This document shows, piece by piece, positions 17,250 through 25,735 of a stretch of DNA of 57,784 nucleotides. Below the pieces are notes generated by a model, which was given only the letters and a program-made list of their open reading frames with translations, made no database searches and was not told where the DNA came from. The translations under genes were made by a program, and so were the position numbers. This DNA is from DASZBX01 sp035943635 (GTDB lineage: Bacteria > Actinomycetota > Actinomycetes > Streptomycetales > Catenulisporaceae). The stretch spans positions 1-57,784 of the forward strand of contig DASZBX010000094.1 of the NCBI GenBank assembly GCA_035943635.1, in the 5' to 3' direction. Numbering within the stretch: position 1 is the first letter of the stretch; each line of letters begins with the position of its first letter.

Positions 17250-19055
17250 TTGGCCGAGCACGACGGCGTCGAGGTCGCCCGGATCCTGCCGCAGCTGCGG
17301 ATCGACGAACTGATCGACGAGCTGCAGGCCCGGCTGACCTCGGTGCGTTCCTCCCGCGACCGGGTGCAGCAGCTGCTCGAAGCGGTGGTCGGCATCGGCA
17401 GCGGGCTGGATCTGGAGCAGGCGCTGACCCGGATCGTGCAGGCCGCCGCGACCCTGGTGGACGCGCAGTACGGCGCCCTCGGGGTGATCGGTTCCGGCCA
17501 GCGGCTGGCCCGCTTCATCACGGTCGGCCTGGATCCGGAGCAGATCACCGCGATCGGGCCCTTCCCCGAGGGGCATGGCCTGCTCGGCGAGCTGATCCGC
17601 CATCCGGTGCCGCTGCGGGTCGAGGACCTGTCCGTGCACGAGACGTCCTCCGGCTTCCCGGCCGGGCATCCGCCGATGCACTCGTTCCTCGGCGTGCCGA
17701 TCCGGTTGCGCGAGACGGTGTTCGGCAACCTGTACATGACGCAGAAGCGCGGCGGCTCGGCCTTCGACGCCGACGACGAGGCCGTGCTCACCGCGCTGGC
17801 CGCGGCGGCGGGCGTGGCGATCGACAACGCGCGGCTCTACGACGAGGCGCGCAGCCGGCAGGAATGGCTGGAGACGACCGCGGAACTGGCCCGCGGGCTG
17901 CTGTCGGGCGCGGGCTCGGGCGAGGTGCTGGAGGTCTTCGCCCGGCGGGTGCGGGCCTACGCGGGGGCGGACCTGCTCGCGGTGGCGCTGCCGGAGGCCG
18001 AACGCGAGGACCTGATGATCGTGGTCGCGGACGGCCTCGGCGCCGAGGCGGTGCGCGGCAGCGCCGTGCGGGTGGACGGATCGCCGATCGGGGCCGTGTT
18101 CAAGAGCGGGGAGCCGGCCTGGGCGGCGCAGTCCGGGGCGGAGCTTCCGGGCGGCTCGGCGCCCGACGCGGCCGGACCCGGCCCCGGTTTCGGGCTGGGG
18201 CTCGGCCTCGGCCTGCATCCCGGCCTCGGCCCGGCGGCGCTGGTACCGATCGGCGCGGGCGGCCAGGTGCGCGGGGTGATCCTGCTGGCCCGGCGGATCG
18301 GCGCGGCGCCGTTCGACGAGGCCGTGATGCGCCCGACCGTGGACCTGGCCGTGCAGGCGGCGATCGTGCTGGAGCTGGCCGAGCGGCGCCGGGACACCGA
18401 ACTGCTCTCGCTCTACGCCGACCGGGACCGGATCGGCCGTGACCTGCACGACCAGGCGATCCAGCGCCTGTTCGCCGTCTCGATGACGCTGCAGGGCGCG
18501 TACAAGATCACCGAGAAGCCGGCCGTGGCCCAGCGGATAGCCCGGGCCATCGAAGACCTCGATGACACGATGAAGGTCATCCGCTCGACTATCTTCGCCC
18601 TGCACGCGCACGACCTCGACGACGGCACCCCGAGCGTGCGGGCCCGGGTCATCGAGGTCTGCGAGCAGATGGCCGGGATGCTCGGATTCCAGCCCACGGT
18701 CAGGTTCTCCGGCCCGGTGGACACCGTGACCGACGAAAGCGTCGGCGAGCACGTGCTGGCGGTCCTGCGCGAGGCGCTGTCCAACGCGGCCCGGCACGCA
18801 AAGGCCACGGCGGTCGAAGTCGGGCTGGAGACCGTGGACGGCAGACTTACCCTGACGGTGACCGACGACGGGATCGGCATCCCGTCCGGCGAGCGTCGCA
18901 GTGGTCTGGCGAATTTGCACGAGCGGGCGGTACAGCTCGGCGGGACGTTCACGGTCGGCGAGCGGCTGTCTGCGCTGGAGTCGTTGTCCACGAACGGATC
19001 CGCGAGCGGGACCACGCTCATGTGGACAGTCCCGACAGATGGGTTCGAGGGCTGA
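17250..19055 (+). CDS. GAF-domain sensor histidine kinase (NarL/DevS type)
   Basis: 601 residues starting at TTG 17250 with AAGGAG 5 bases upstream. Two GAF domains (about 45-200 and 215-375) are followed by a HisKA_3 dimerisation domain with the phosphoacceptor His at about residue 400 (RDLHDQAIQRLFAVSM), then a HATPase with EALSNAARHAKA (N box) and DDGIGIPSG (G1). The architecture matches the DevS/DosT oxygen and redox sensors, but I cannot tell whether heme is bound. There is no signal peptide or membrane segment, so it is cytosolic. No response regulator is adjacent, so it is an orphan. Confidence 0.9.
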   Translation: MAEHDGVEVARILPQLRIDELIDELQARLTSVRSSRDRVQQLLEAVVGIGSGLDLEQALTRIVQAAATLVDAQYGALGVIGSGQRLARFITVGLDPEQITAIGPFPEGHGLLGELIRHPVPLRVEDLSVHETSSGFPAGHPPMHSFLGVPIRLRETVFGNLYMTQKRGGSAFDADDEAVLTALAAAAGVAIDNARLYDEARSRQEWLETTAELARGLLSGAGSGEVLEVFARRVRAYAGADLLAVALPEAEREDLMIVVADGLGAEAVRGSAVRVDGSPIGAVFKSGEPAWAAQSGAELPGGSAPDAAGPGPGFGLGLGLGLHPGLGPAALVPIGAGGQVRGVILLARRIGAAPFDEAVMRPTVDLAVQAAIVLELAERRRDTELLSLYADRDRIGRDLHDQAIQRLFAVSMTLQGAYKITEKPAVAQRIARAIEDLDDTMKVIRSTIFALHAHDLDDGTPSVRARVIEVCEQMAGMLGFQPTVRFSGPVDTVTDESVGEHVLAVLREALSNAARHAKATAVEVGLETVDGRLTLTVTDDGIGIPSGERRSGLANLHERAVQLGGTFTVGERLSALESLSTNGSASGTTLMWTVPTDGFEG

Positions 19056-19088
19056 TCGACTACTGATCGATTCCTGATCGGGGGCTGA

Positions 19089-19748
19089 TTACCGAGCCGG
19101 GCGCCTATCGGGATTTGTTCGGGACCTGCGCACGACGGACAGTGCCTGCGCGGCGATCTCCGTCTCTTCGTCCGTCGGCACGACCAGTACCGGCACTTCG
19201 GCTCCGTCCGGCGAGATGTACCGCTCGCCTCGCGCTGAATCCTGGTCCTGCGCCTCGTTGCGCTTGCTGTCCACGACGATCCCGAGCCGCTCCAGACCTC
19301 CGAGTGCCTGTGCGCGCACGCCGGGGTCGTGTTCCCCGACTCCGGCGGTGAACACGACTGCATCGACTCGACCGAGTACCGCGTAGTACGCGCCGACGTA
19401 CTTGCGAATTCGGTGACAGTACACGTCGATGGCCGGCCGGGCGTCGGTATCGCCCTGTTTCACCGCATCCCAGACATCGCGCAGGTCATTGCTCCCGGTC
19501 GGCGCGCGCAATCCGCTGTCGTGATTGAGGATGGAGTCGATCCGATCGACATCGAGCCCTGCGACACGACCGAGGTACGCCGCCAGCGCGGGATCGACGT
19601 CGCCACTGCGCGTGCCCATCACCAGACCTTCCAGGGGAGTCAGACCCATCGACGTCTCCACGCTCAGCCCGCCCCTGATCGCGCACGCACTCGCGCCGTT
19701 GCCCAGATGCAGCACGATCAGGTTCGTCTGCCGCAGATCCCGGCCGAG
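19089..19748 (-). pseudogene. ackA: Acetate kinase, 3' fragment
   Basis: Reading on the minus strand from about 19748, the sequence is clearly the C-terminal half of acetate kinase: LGRDLRQTNLIVLHLGNGAS, MGLTPLEGLVMGTRSGDVDP, NHDSGLR and FTAGVGEHDP. About 180 N-terminal residues are missing, including the first phosphate-binding motif. At its 5' end the homology stops exactly where a phosphoketolase fragment begins on the other strand. The frame remains open upstream, but those residues are antisense to the xfp piece. A functional kinase is not possible. Confidence 0.85.
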
Positions 19749-19907
19749 CACTTGGCCCAGTTGGAGAAATGGCTCGCCTCGTACCGCCCGGATGCACTGT
19801 TCGACGCTGGCGGAACCCTGATTCCGGAACTCGCCGCGCTGGCTCCGGCCGGCGACCGCCGGATGGGCGCCAACCCGCACGCCAACGGCGGCCTGCTGCT
19901 GCGCGAC
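19743..19907 (+). pseudogene. xfp: Phosphoketolase (xfp), internal fragment
   Basis: On the plus strand this segment encodes LAQLEKWLASYRPDALFD, then ALAPAGDRRMGANPHANG, then GLLLRD. These are hallmark sequences of the middle of xylulose-5-phosphate/fructose-6-phosphate phosphoketolase (a protein near 800 residues). Only about 55 residues remain. In intact actinobacterial clusters xfp and ackA are neighbours, because the acetyl phosphate made by Xfp is used by AckA, so this is a collapsed xfp-ackA locus. Confidence 0.8.
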
Positions 19908-19974
19908 CGCTCGGCGGGCCAAGCGCCGAGCGGACGCTTCGTATCGTCGAGCCTGAGTGACGGCTCGCCCCCGG

Positions 19975-20029
19975 CCCGGTGTCGATCCCGGCGCATGGTG
20001 ATGGCGTATGCGCCGGGATTGACACCGGG
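19975..20029. terminator. Long hairpin after the xfp/ackA scar
   Basis: Arms of 22 bases (19975-19996 and 20008-20029) match with one mismatch around an 11-base loop. It lies between the scar and the guanidine riboswitch. It could be a strong terminator insulating the operon or the footprint of a mobile element. Confidence 0.55.
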
Positions 20030-20100
20030 TTAACACGCCAGGTCCCCGCCGGTCACCTGGCGGCTGTTTCCTCGGTAACGACCCGCCGGAAGAGTACGGC

Positions 20101-20243
20101 GGGGCGCGTCTAGGGTTCCGTCGGCTGCGGCCGGGGCTGGTCCGAGAGATGCAGGCGGGAGTGCGCGGTCGGTCGGCCTTCGGGGCGATCGGGCGGCGGG
20201 CTGTCGTTCCACGGCGGGAGAAAAGCCCGGGAGGCCACGCGAG
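20101..20243 (+). promoter_or_regulatory. Guanidine-I (ykkC) riboswitch
   Basis: The conserved blocks of the ykkC class appear in order: TCTAGGGTTCCG (20109-20120), GGCTGGTCCGAGAGA (20135-20149) and ACGGCGGGAGAAAAGCCC then GGGAGG (20211-20234). CGCGT at 20105-20109 can pair with ACGCG at 20236-20240 to close the P1 stem. The class binds guanidinium and turns genes on. It sits upstream of the permease and the guanidine-degradation genes. A GCCCGG/CCGGGC hairpin follows (20243-20261) and may belong to the expression platform; a clear U-run terminator is not seen. Confidence 0.92.
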
Positions 20244-20261
20244 CCCGGACCTGTGCCGGGC

Positions 20262-20586
20262 CGAGGTCCCGGAGTGTGCCGTGTCGGTCTTTTCAGCGTT
20301 TTCGCAGCAGCAGCGGCAGCACGATCAGCGCCGACGGCAGCACGACCAGCGGCGTGGCGATCTGCGTTCCCGGGCGGGTATCGGCCGGCCGGGTGGCGCA
20401 ATCTCCACCACGACCTCCACTGCGACCTCCGGCGCAGCCGGCACCGTTGATCCCGGTACAACTCCCGGAACAACCTTCAGCACAACCCCCGGCCCAACCA
20501 CCCAAACCCCCACCACCCCTCAAGCCGCCGGCATCGCCGCGCGGCCTCCTTGGCATGCGCGCCCGGCGCGCAGAAAGGCGGCCACC
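20262..20586 (+). other. Long leader between riboswitch and permease
   Basis: These 325 bases lie between the aptamer and the permease start. They are rich in CA/CC on the plus strand and contain a U-rich patch near 20286-20303. I see no supported gene; a frame on the minus strand ends in a hydrophobic, LRKR-tailed stretch, but it has no start or recognisable domain. Confidence 0.4.
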
Positions 20587-22194
20587 GTGTCCACCGCTGT
20601 CTCCACCCAACCGACCGAGGGCTCCGATGCGCTCGACTCGCTCGATCTGGCCGAGTTCGGCTACTCCCAGCAACTACGCCGCGGGCTCGGGTCCTACGCC
20701 TCGTTCGCCGCCGGGTTCTCCTTCGTCTCGATCCTGACCACGGTCTTCCAGCTGTTCTCGTTCGGCTACTCGTTCGGCGGGCCGGCCTTCTTCTGGACCT
20801 GGCCGCTGGTGTTCTGCGGGCAGTTCCTGGTCGCCCTGTGCTTCGCCGAACTCGCCGCGCGCTATCCGATATCCGGGTGCGTATATCAGTGGTCCAGACG
20901 CCTGTCCAGCGGGCTGGTCGGGCACTTCGCCGGGTGGACGATGCTGATCGGGCAGATGGTCAGCGTCTCGGCGGCGGCCATCGCCCTGCAGGTGGTGCTG
21001 CCGTCGGTCTGGAGCGGATTCCAGCTGGCCGGCGGGGATTCGGCGTTGACCAGCAAGACCGGTGCCAGCAACGCGGTCGTGCTCGGCGCGATCCTGGTCG
21101 CGCTGACCACCCTGGTCTCGGCCATCGGGGTACGTGTCATGTCCCTGATCAACTGCGTCGGCGTCACCTGCGAGCTGATCGGCGTCGCGGCGCTGATCGT
21201 CATGCTGTTCGCGCACGCCAAGCGGAACCCGGGCGTGGTGCTGCACACGCAGGGCGCGGCGGGCGGCGGGTCGTACGTCTGGCCGTTCCTCGTCTCGGCG
21301 CTGATGGCCGCCTACGTCATGTACGGCTTCGACAGCGCCGGGGAGTTGAGCGAGGAGACCCGCAACCCGCGGCGGACCGCGCCGAAGGCGATCCTCAAGG
21401 CGCTGGCGGTCTCCGGCGCGGGCGGTGCGGCGCTGCTGCTGGCCGCGCTGATGGCGGCGCCCTCGCTGACCGACGGCCAGCTGGCCGCCGAGGGACTGCC
21501 GTATGTGGTGACCAGCCGGCTCGGCGGCGGGGTCGGGCGGGTCGTGCTGATCGACGTCGCGATCGCGATCTGCGTGTGCACGCTGGCGATCCAGACCGCC
21601 GCCTCGCGGCTGACCTACTCGATGGCGCGGGACGGGGCCCTGCCCGGCGCCTCCCGGCTGGCGAAGGTCTCGCCGCGGACCGGGACGCCCGTGCTGCCGA
21701 CCGTGCTGATCGGCGCCGCCGCGATCGCGATCCTGGGCGTGAACGTGGGCCAGGCGCAGCTGTTCACGGCGATCACCAGCGTCGCGGTCGTGATCGTGTA
21801 CCTGGCCTACCTGCTGGTGACCCTGCCGATGCTGCTCAAGCGGCGCACCGGCCTGCCGCCGGTCACGGACGGCCACTTCTCGCTCGGCCGCTTCGGCACG
21901 CCGGTCAACGCGCTGGCGGTCTGCTACGGCCTGTTCATGGCGGTGAACATGGCCTGGCCGCGCGAAGCGGTGTACGACCCGAGCGGCGGCCACTGGTACC
22001 TGCGCTACTTCGCGCTGCTGTTCTGCGCGGGCGCGGCCCTGCTCGGCTGGATCGCCTACCGGACGGCGCCGGCGATGCGCGCCAAGATGGCGGCTTCGGC
22101 CGCCGGCGGGGACGCGACCGAGATGGTGACGGTCACCGTGACGGCTCCCGTCCTGGCCGGAGGCGAAATGGCAGCCCTGGAAGGCGCGGAATGA
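20587..22194 (+). CDS. APC-family permease, probable guanidine/amine uptake
   Basis: 535 residues; GTG 20587 with GAAAGG about 8 bases upstream. About 12 transmembrane segments are present, with the APC-type first helices (LGSYASFAAGFSFVSILTTVF) and the motif ELAARYPISGCVYQWSRRLSS. It is closest in appearance to permeases annotated with urea carboxylase operons. Because the operon is controlled by a guanidine riboswitch and encodes guanidine-degrading proteins, I infer it imports guanidine or a guanidino compound. Its TGA overlaps the ATG of the next gene. Confidence 0.88.
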   Translation: MSTAVSTQPTEGSDALDSLDLAEFGYSQQLRRGLGSYASFAAGFSFVSILTTVFQLFSFGYSFGGPAFFWTWPLVFCGQFLVALCFAELAARYPISGCVYQWSRRLSSGLVGHFAGWTMLIGQMVSVSAAAIALQVVLPSVWSGFQLAGGDSALTSKTGASNAVVLGAILVALTTLVSAIGVRVMSLINCVGVTCELIGVAALIVMLFAHAKRNPGVVLHTQGAAGGGSYVWPFLVSALMAAYVMYGFDSAGELSEETRNPRRTAPKAILKALAVSGAGGAALLLAALMAAPSLTDGQLAAEGLPYVVTSRLGGGVGRVVLIDVAIAICVCTLAIQTAASRLTYSMARDGALPGASRLAKVSPRTGTPVLPTVLIGAAAIAILGVNVGQAQLFTAITSVAVVIVYLAYLLVTLPMLLKRRTGLPPVTDGHFSLGRFGTPVNALAVCYGLFMAVNMAWPREAVYDPSGGHWYLRYFALLFCAGAALLGWIAYRTAPAMRAKMAASAAGGDATEMVTVTVTAPVLAGGEMAALEGAE

Positions 22195-22916
22195 GCGGGC
22201 AGAGCGCACCCGGCTACGCCCTGGACCTGCCGGGCGGCTGCGCGGAGACCCTGCGCCTGCGCCGCCACCGGACGCTGACCCTGACCTGCCTCGCCCCCGG
22301 CGCGAACGTGGCGACGCTGATCTACGTCCTGGACGCGCCCGAGGAGCGGCTGAACATCCCGGACACGCTCAAGGCGCAGATGTCGGCCCGGATCGCGCCG
22401 CCGATGGTCCTGATGTCGGACATGGGCCGCGCGCTGGCCTCGGTCACCGGGTCCAGCCTGGACTGGCACGACGCGATCACCGGGCACAACCTGCCCGCGG
22501 CGGTCGAGCAGCGGTACGGGCCGTCGTCCTACGCCGCGGACTCGAACCAGTGGCGGCAAAGCGCCCGCGCCGGACTGCTCGACGAGCTGTGGAAACACGG
22601 CCTCGGTGCCCGCGACCTGCACGCGAACGTGAACTTCTTCAGCAAGGTCGCCCCGGCCGACGACGACCGCGGCACGCTCGCCTACGTCCCGGGCCACGCG
22701 GCGGCCGAGGACTGGGTCACCCTGCGGGCCGAACTGGACCTGCTGATCGTCATGTCCACCGCGCCGCACCCGCTGGACCCGGCCGCGACCTGGGCCCCGG
22801 CCGGGGTCCGGCTGGAGGTCGGCCCGGGCGCGCCACCGGCCGCGGACGACCCGAGCCGGGTGTGGCGGGCCGAATCAGGACGCGCACTCGAACTGGCCGA
22901 ACGGAGCGCGGGATGA
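22191..22916 (+). CDS. Carboxyguanidine deiminase subunit (UAAP1-like)
   Basis: 241 residues, of the 'urea carboxylase-associated protein 1' family (DUF1989 fold). Typical blocks are ERLNIPDTLKAQMSARI, MVLMSDMGRALASVTG, DWHDAITGHN and LHANVNFFSKVAPADDDRG. Family knowledge: the two UAAP proteins form CgdAB, which deiminates carboxyguanidine to allophanate. The paralogue in the next gene keeps a TCGRHDTLGGAC block, whereas here the equivalent reads SSLDWHDAITG with no Cys, so this subunit may be structural or altered. It overlaps both neighbours by ATGA. Confidence 0.85.
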   Translation: MSGQSAPGYALDLPGGCAETLRLRRHRTLTLTCLAPGANVATLIYVLDAPEERLNIPDTLKAQMSARIAPPMVLMSDMGRALASVTGSSLDWHDAITGHNLPAAVEQRYGPSSYAADSNQWRQSARAGLLDELWKHGLGARDLHANVNFFSKVAPADDDRGTLAYVPGHAAAEDWVTLRAELDLLIVMSTAPHPLDPAATWAPAGVRLEVGPGAPPAADDPSRVWRAESGRALELAERSAG

Positions 22917-23557
22917 GCGGGCCGACGCAGGCACAGACGCAGAAGACGGAGACGTTGTTCGACGTGACCGTGGCCCCGGGCGACGGCTGGATCGGTGAAC
23001 TGCCGCGGGGCGCGCTGCTGCGGATCACCGACCTCCACGGAAATCAGGCCGTGGACACCCTCTTCTACGACGCACACGACTACGAGAACAGATACAGCGC
23101 GGTCGACACGATTCGCGAGCAGGGCGCGCTGTATCTGACCACCGGATCGATCCTGCGCACAGTCAACGGCGACCCGCTCGCCACGATCGTCGCAGACACC
23201 TGCGGTCGGCACGACACGCTCGGTGGCGCCTGCTCGCAGGAGAGCAACGTCGTGCGGTACGGCGGCCACACCCGGCACCAGCACGCGTGCCGGGCCACGT
23301 TCGTCCGCAAAGCGCAGGAATGGGGCCGCGGCCTGGGCCGACGCGACCTCACCCACAACATCAACTTCTTCATGAACGTGCCGCTGACCGCGCAGGGCGG
23401 CCTGACCTTCGAAGACGGCATCTCGACCCCGGGCAAGGCGGTCGACCTGCGCGCCGACCGCGACATCCTGGTCCTGGTCTCGAACTGCCCGCAGCTGAAC
23501 AACCCGTGCAACGGCTACGACCCGACGCCCGTCCAGCTGACCGGCTGGCGCGCATGA
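22913..23557 (+). CDS. Carboxyguanidine deiminase subunit (UAAP2-like)
   Basis: 214 residues of the UAAP2 type. Visible blocks: NQAVDTLFYDAHDYENRYSA, TIVADTCGRHDTLGGACSQES and LTHNINFFMNVPLT. The Cys/His/Asp block is likely to include metal or catalytic residues. It should pair with the preceding gene product to form the deiminase that turns carboxyguanidine into allophanate, releasing ammonia. The ATG overlaps the previous TGA, and its own TGA overlaps the next ATG, so the three proteins are made in step. Confidence 0.88.
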   Translation: MSGPTQAQTQKTETLFDVTVAPGDGWIGELPRGALLRITDLHGNQAVDTLFYDAHDYENRYSAVDTIREQGALYLTTGSILRTVNGDPLATIVADTCGRHDTLGGACSQESNVVRYGGHTRHQHACRATFVRKAQEWGRGLGRRDLTHNINFFMNVPLTAQGGLTFEDGISTPGKAVDLRADRDILVLVSNCPQLNNPCNGYDPTPVQLTGWRA

Positions 23558-25728
23558 CGGCCGGATCCGTCGCGCAGGCACCGGCCGGCCTGGACCTGAC
23601 CCTCGAGATCCTCTCGCCGGGCGTGCAGACCACGGTCCAGGACCTGCGCGGCCGGCGCGGACTGTGGGGCGTGGGCGTCCCGCCCTCCGGGGCCTTCGAC
23701 GGGCTCGCGTTCGCCCTGGCCAACCTCGCGGTCGGCAACGACCCGGGCGCCGCCGGGATCGAGGCGGCGATGCTCGGGCCCGCGCTGCGCTTCACCGGCC
23801 GCGGCCGGGCCGGGACCCTGGCCGCGGTCGCCGGGGCCTGCGCCCGGGCCACCCTGGACGGGCGCCCGGTCCGGCCGGGGGAGCCGTTCCTCGCGCCGCC
23901 GGGCTCGGTCCTGGACTTCGGGCCCTGCGGCCCGGCCGGGATGCGCGGGTACCTGGCCGTGCGCGGCGGGATCGCGGCGCCGCGGGTGCTCGGCAGCCGG
24001 GCGGCGTTCCTGCTCGGCCGGTTCGGCGGCGGCCAGGGCCGGGCGCTGGCCGCCGGGGACGTGCTGGCGCTGGGCCGGGAGGAGAACTGCGCCGCGCCCG
24101 CGTACCTGACCCCGGTCATGCCGCAGCTCACCGGGTCCTGGCGGCTGCGGGTGATCCCCGGGCCGCACGGCGCGCCGGACTACTTCGACGGCGCGGCGCT
24201 CGCGGACCTGTTCGCGGCCCGCTGGCAGGTGGACCACCGCAGCGACCGCACCGGGATCCGGCTGGCCGGCCCGGCGGTCCGGTTCGCCCGCGCGGACGGC
24301 GGCGAGGCCGGGCTGCACCCGTGCAACATCCACGACTCCGCCTACCCGATCGGCGGGATCATGGTCTCCGGCGACACCCCGGTGATCGTGGGACCGGACG
24401 GGCCCAGCCTGGGCGGATTCGTCGTCCCGGCCGCGGTGATCGCCGCGGACCTGTGGAAACTCGGGCAGTTGCGGCCGGGCGACCAGGTACACCTCGTCCC
24501 GGTCACGCCGGACGAGGCACAGGCGGCGCGGGCGCAACGGGCCGCCCTGCTCGCCGACCCGCGCAGCGCCGTCGCCGCAGTGCTCTTCGACAAGAGCGAA
24601 TCCCCAGCGCCCGCAACCCGATCCACGCCAGCGCCAACCGTAAGCACCCTGTCATGGGAACGGCCCCGACCCCTCCTGCTGGTCCCGGAATCCGGGGCGC
24701 GACCCGAGCTACGGGTCAGGTTCAGCGGCGACCACCATCTCCTCGTGGAAGCCGGCCCGGCCCGGCTCGACCTGACCGTCCGGGCCCGGATCCACCTGCT
24801 GCACCGCGAACTGACCGCGCGCGCCGTGCCCGGGATCGCCGAGAGCGTCGAAGGGGTCCGCTCCCTGCTCCTGGGCTACGACCCGGCGGCCGTGGACCCG
24901 GACCGGCTGGCCGCCCAGGTCGGCCAGGCCTGGCAGGCCGCGCCCGAGCCCGCCGAGGTCGAGCTGCCGGTGCGCGAGGTCACCATGCCGATCTGCTTCG
25001 ACGACCCCGACGCGCACGAGGCGATGCGCCGCTACCAGCGCGGCGTGCGCCCGGACGCGCCCTGGTGCCCGGACAACGTGGAGTTCATCCGCCGGGTCAA
25101 CGGACTCGCCACCCGGGACGAGGTGTTCGACATCGTCCAGGCCGCCGCCTACCTCGTGATCGGGCTCGGCGACGTGTACCTCGGCGCACCCGTGGCCGTG
25201 CCGCTGGACCCGGCGCACCGGCTGGTGACGACCAAATACGACCCGCCGCGCACCTGGACGCCGGAGAACGCCGTCGGCATCGGCGGCGCCTACCTGTGCG
25301 TCTACGGAATGGAAGGCCCCGGCGGATACCAGCTGGTCGGGCGGACCATCCCGGTCTGGCGCAAACCGCCGCCGGACGCCGGACCGGCCCCGGCGCCCGG
25401 CCCCGGCGCACCCGGCCCGGCCCCGAAACGCCCGGACCCGTGGCTGCTGCGCGTCTTCGACCTGCTGCGGTTCGTGCCGGTCGACCACGACGAGCTGATG
25501 CAGCTGCGCGCCGGAGTCGCCGACGGCGACGTCGAGCCGCAGATGCGCGCGACCACCCTGCGGCTGGGCTCCCTGCCCGGCCCCGACGCCCCGGTCCCGC
25601 CGGCCACCGCGGCCTTCACCGAGCGGCGCACCGCCGCGTTCGCCGAGGAGCGCCGCCGCTGGGCCGACAAGGCCGCGGGCGTCCCACCGACCGCCACCCG
25701 GAATACTCCGGACCAGACAGGAGCATGA
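23554..25728 (+). CDS. Carboxyltransferase-only guanidine/urea carboxylase homologue
   Basis: 724 residues. It contains only the carboxyltransferase part of urea/guanidine carboxylase. The KipA-like (AHS2) domain occupies about 12-320 (LSPGVQTTVQDLRGRRGLWG, GVPPSGAFDGLAFALAN). The KipI-like (AHS1) domain occupies about 380-605 (VRFSGDHHLLVEAG, PICFDDPDAHEAMRRYQRGV, VYGMEGPGGYQLVGRT). A tail follows that matches the linker normally placed before the biotin carrier (TAAFAEERRRWADKAAG). The roughly 450-residue biotin carboxylase domain and the biotinyl domain are both missing, with no biotinylation AMKM/SMKM motif anywhere. ATG 23554 overlaps the UAAP2 stop, so a longer N-terminus is not hidden upstream. 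It may work with a biotin carboxylase/carrier encoded elsewhere. Confidence 0.85.
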   Translation: MTAGSVAQAPAGLDLTLEILSPGVQTTVQDLRGRRGLWGVGVPPSGAFDGLAFALANLAVGNDPGAAGIEAAMLGPALRFTGRGRAGTLAAVAGACARATLDGRPVRPGEPFLAPPGSVLDFGPCGPAGMRGYLAVRGGIAAPRVLGSRAAFLLGRFGGGQGRALAAGDVLALGREENCAAPAYLTPVMPQLTGSWRLRVIPGPHGAPDYFDGAALADLFAARWQVDHRSDRTGIRLAGPAVRFARADGGEAGLHPCNIHDSAYPIGGIMVSGDTPVIVGPDGPSLGGFVVPAAVIAADLWKLGQLRPGDQVHLVPVTPDEAQAARAQRAALLADPRSAVAAVLFDKSESPAPATRSTPAPTVSTLSWERPRPLLLVPESGARPELRVRFSGDHHLLVEAGPARLDLTVRARIHLLHRELTARAVPGIAESVEGVRSLLLGYDPAAVDPDRLAAQVGQAWQAAPEPAEVELPVREVTMPICFDDPDAHEAMRRYQRGVRPDAPWCPDNVEFIRRVNGLATRDEVFDIVQAAAYLVIGLGDVYLGAPVAVPLDPAHRLVTTKYDPPRTWTPENAVGIGGAYLCVYGMEGPGGYQLVGRTIPVWRKPPPDAGPAPAPGPGAPGPAPKRPDPWLLRVFDLLRFVPVDHDELMQLRAGVADGDVEPQMRATTLRLGSLPGPDAPVPPATAAFTERRTAAFAEERRRWADKAAGVPPTATRNTPDQTGA

Positions 25729-25735
25729 AGGCACC

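Noticed and set aside
20293..20673. Minus-strand frame opposite the permease leader ending in a hydrophobic LRKR tail
   Set aside because: The N-terminal part is Gly/Arg-rich noise antisense to the permease gene and has no RBS; only the last 20 residues look protein-like.
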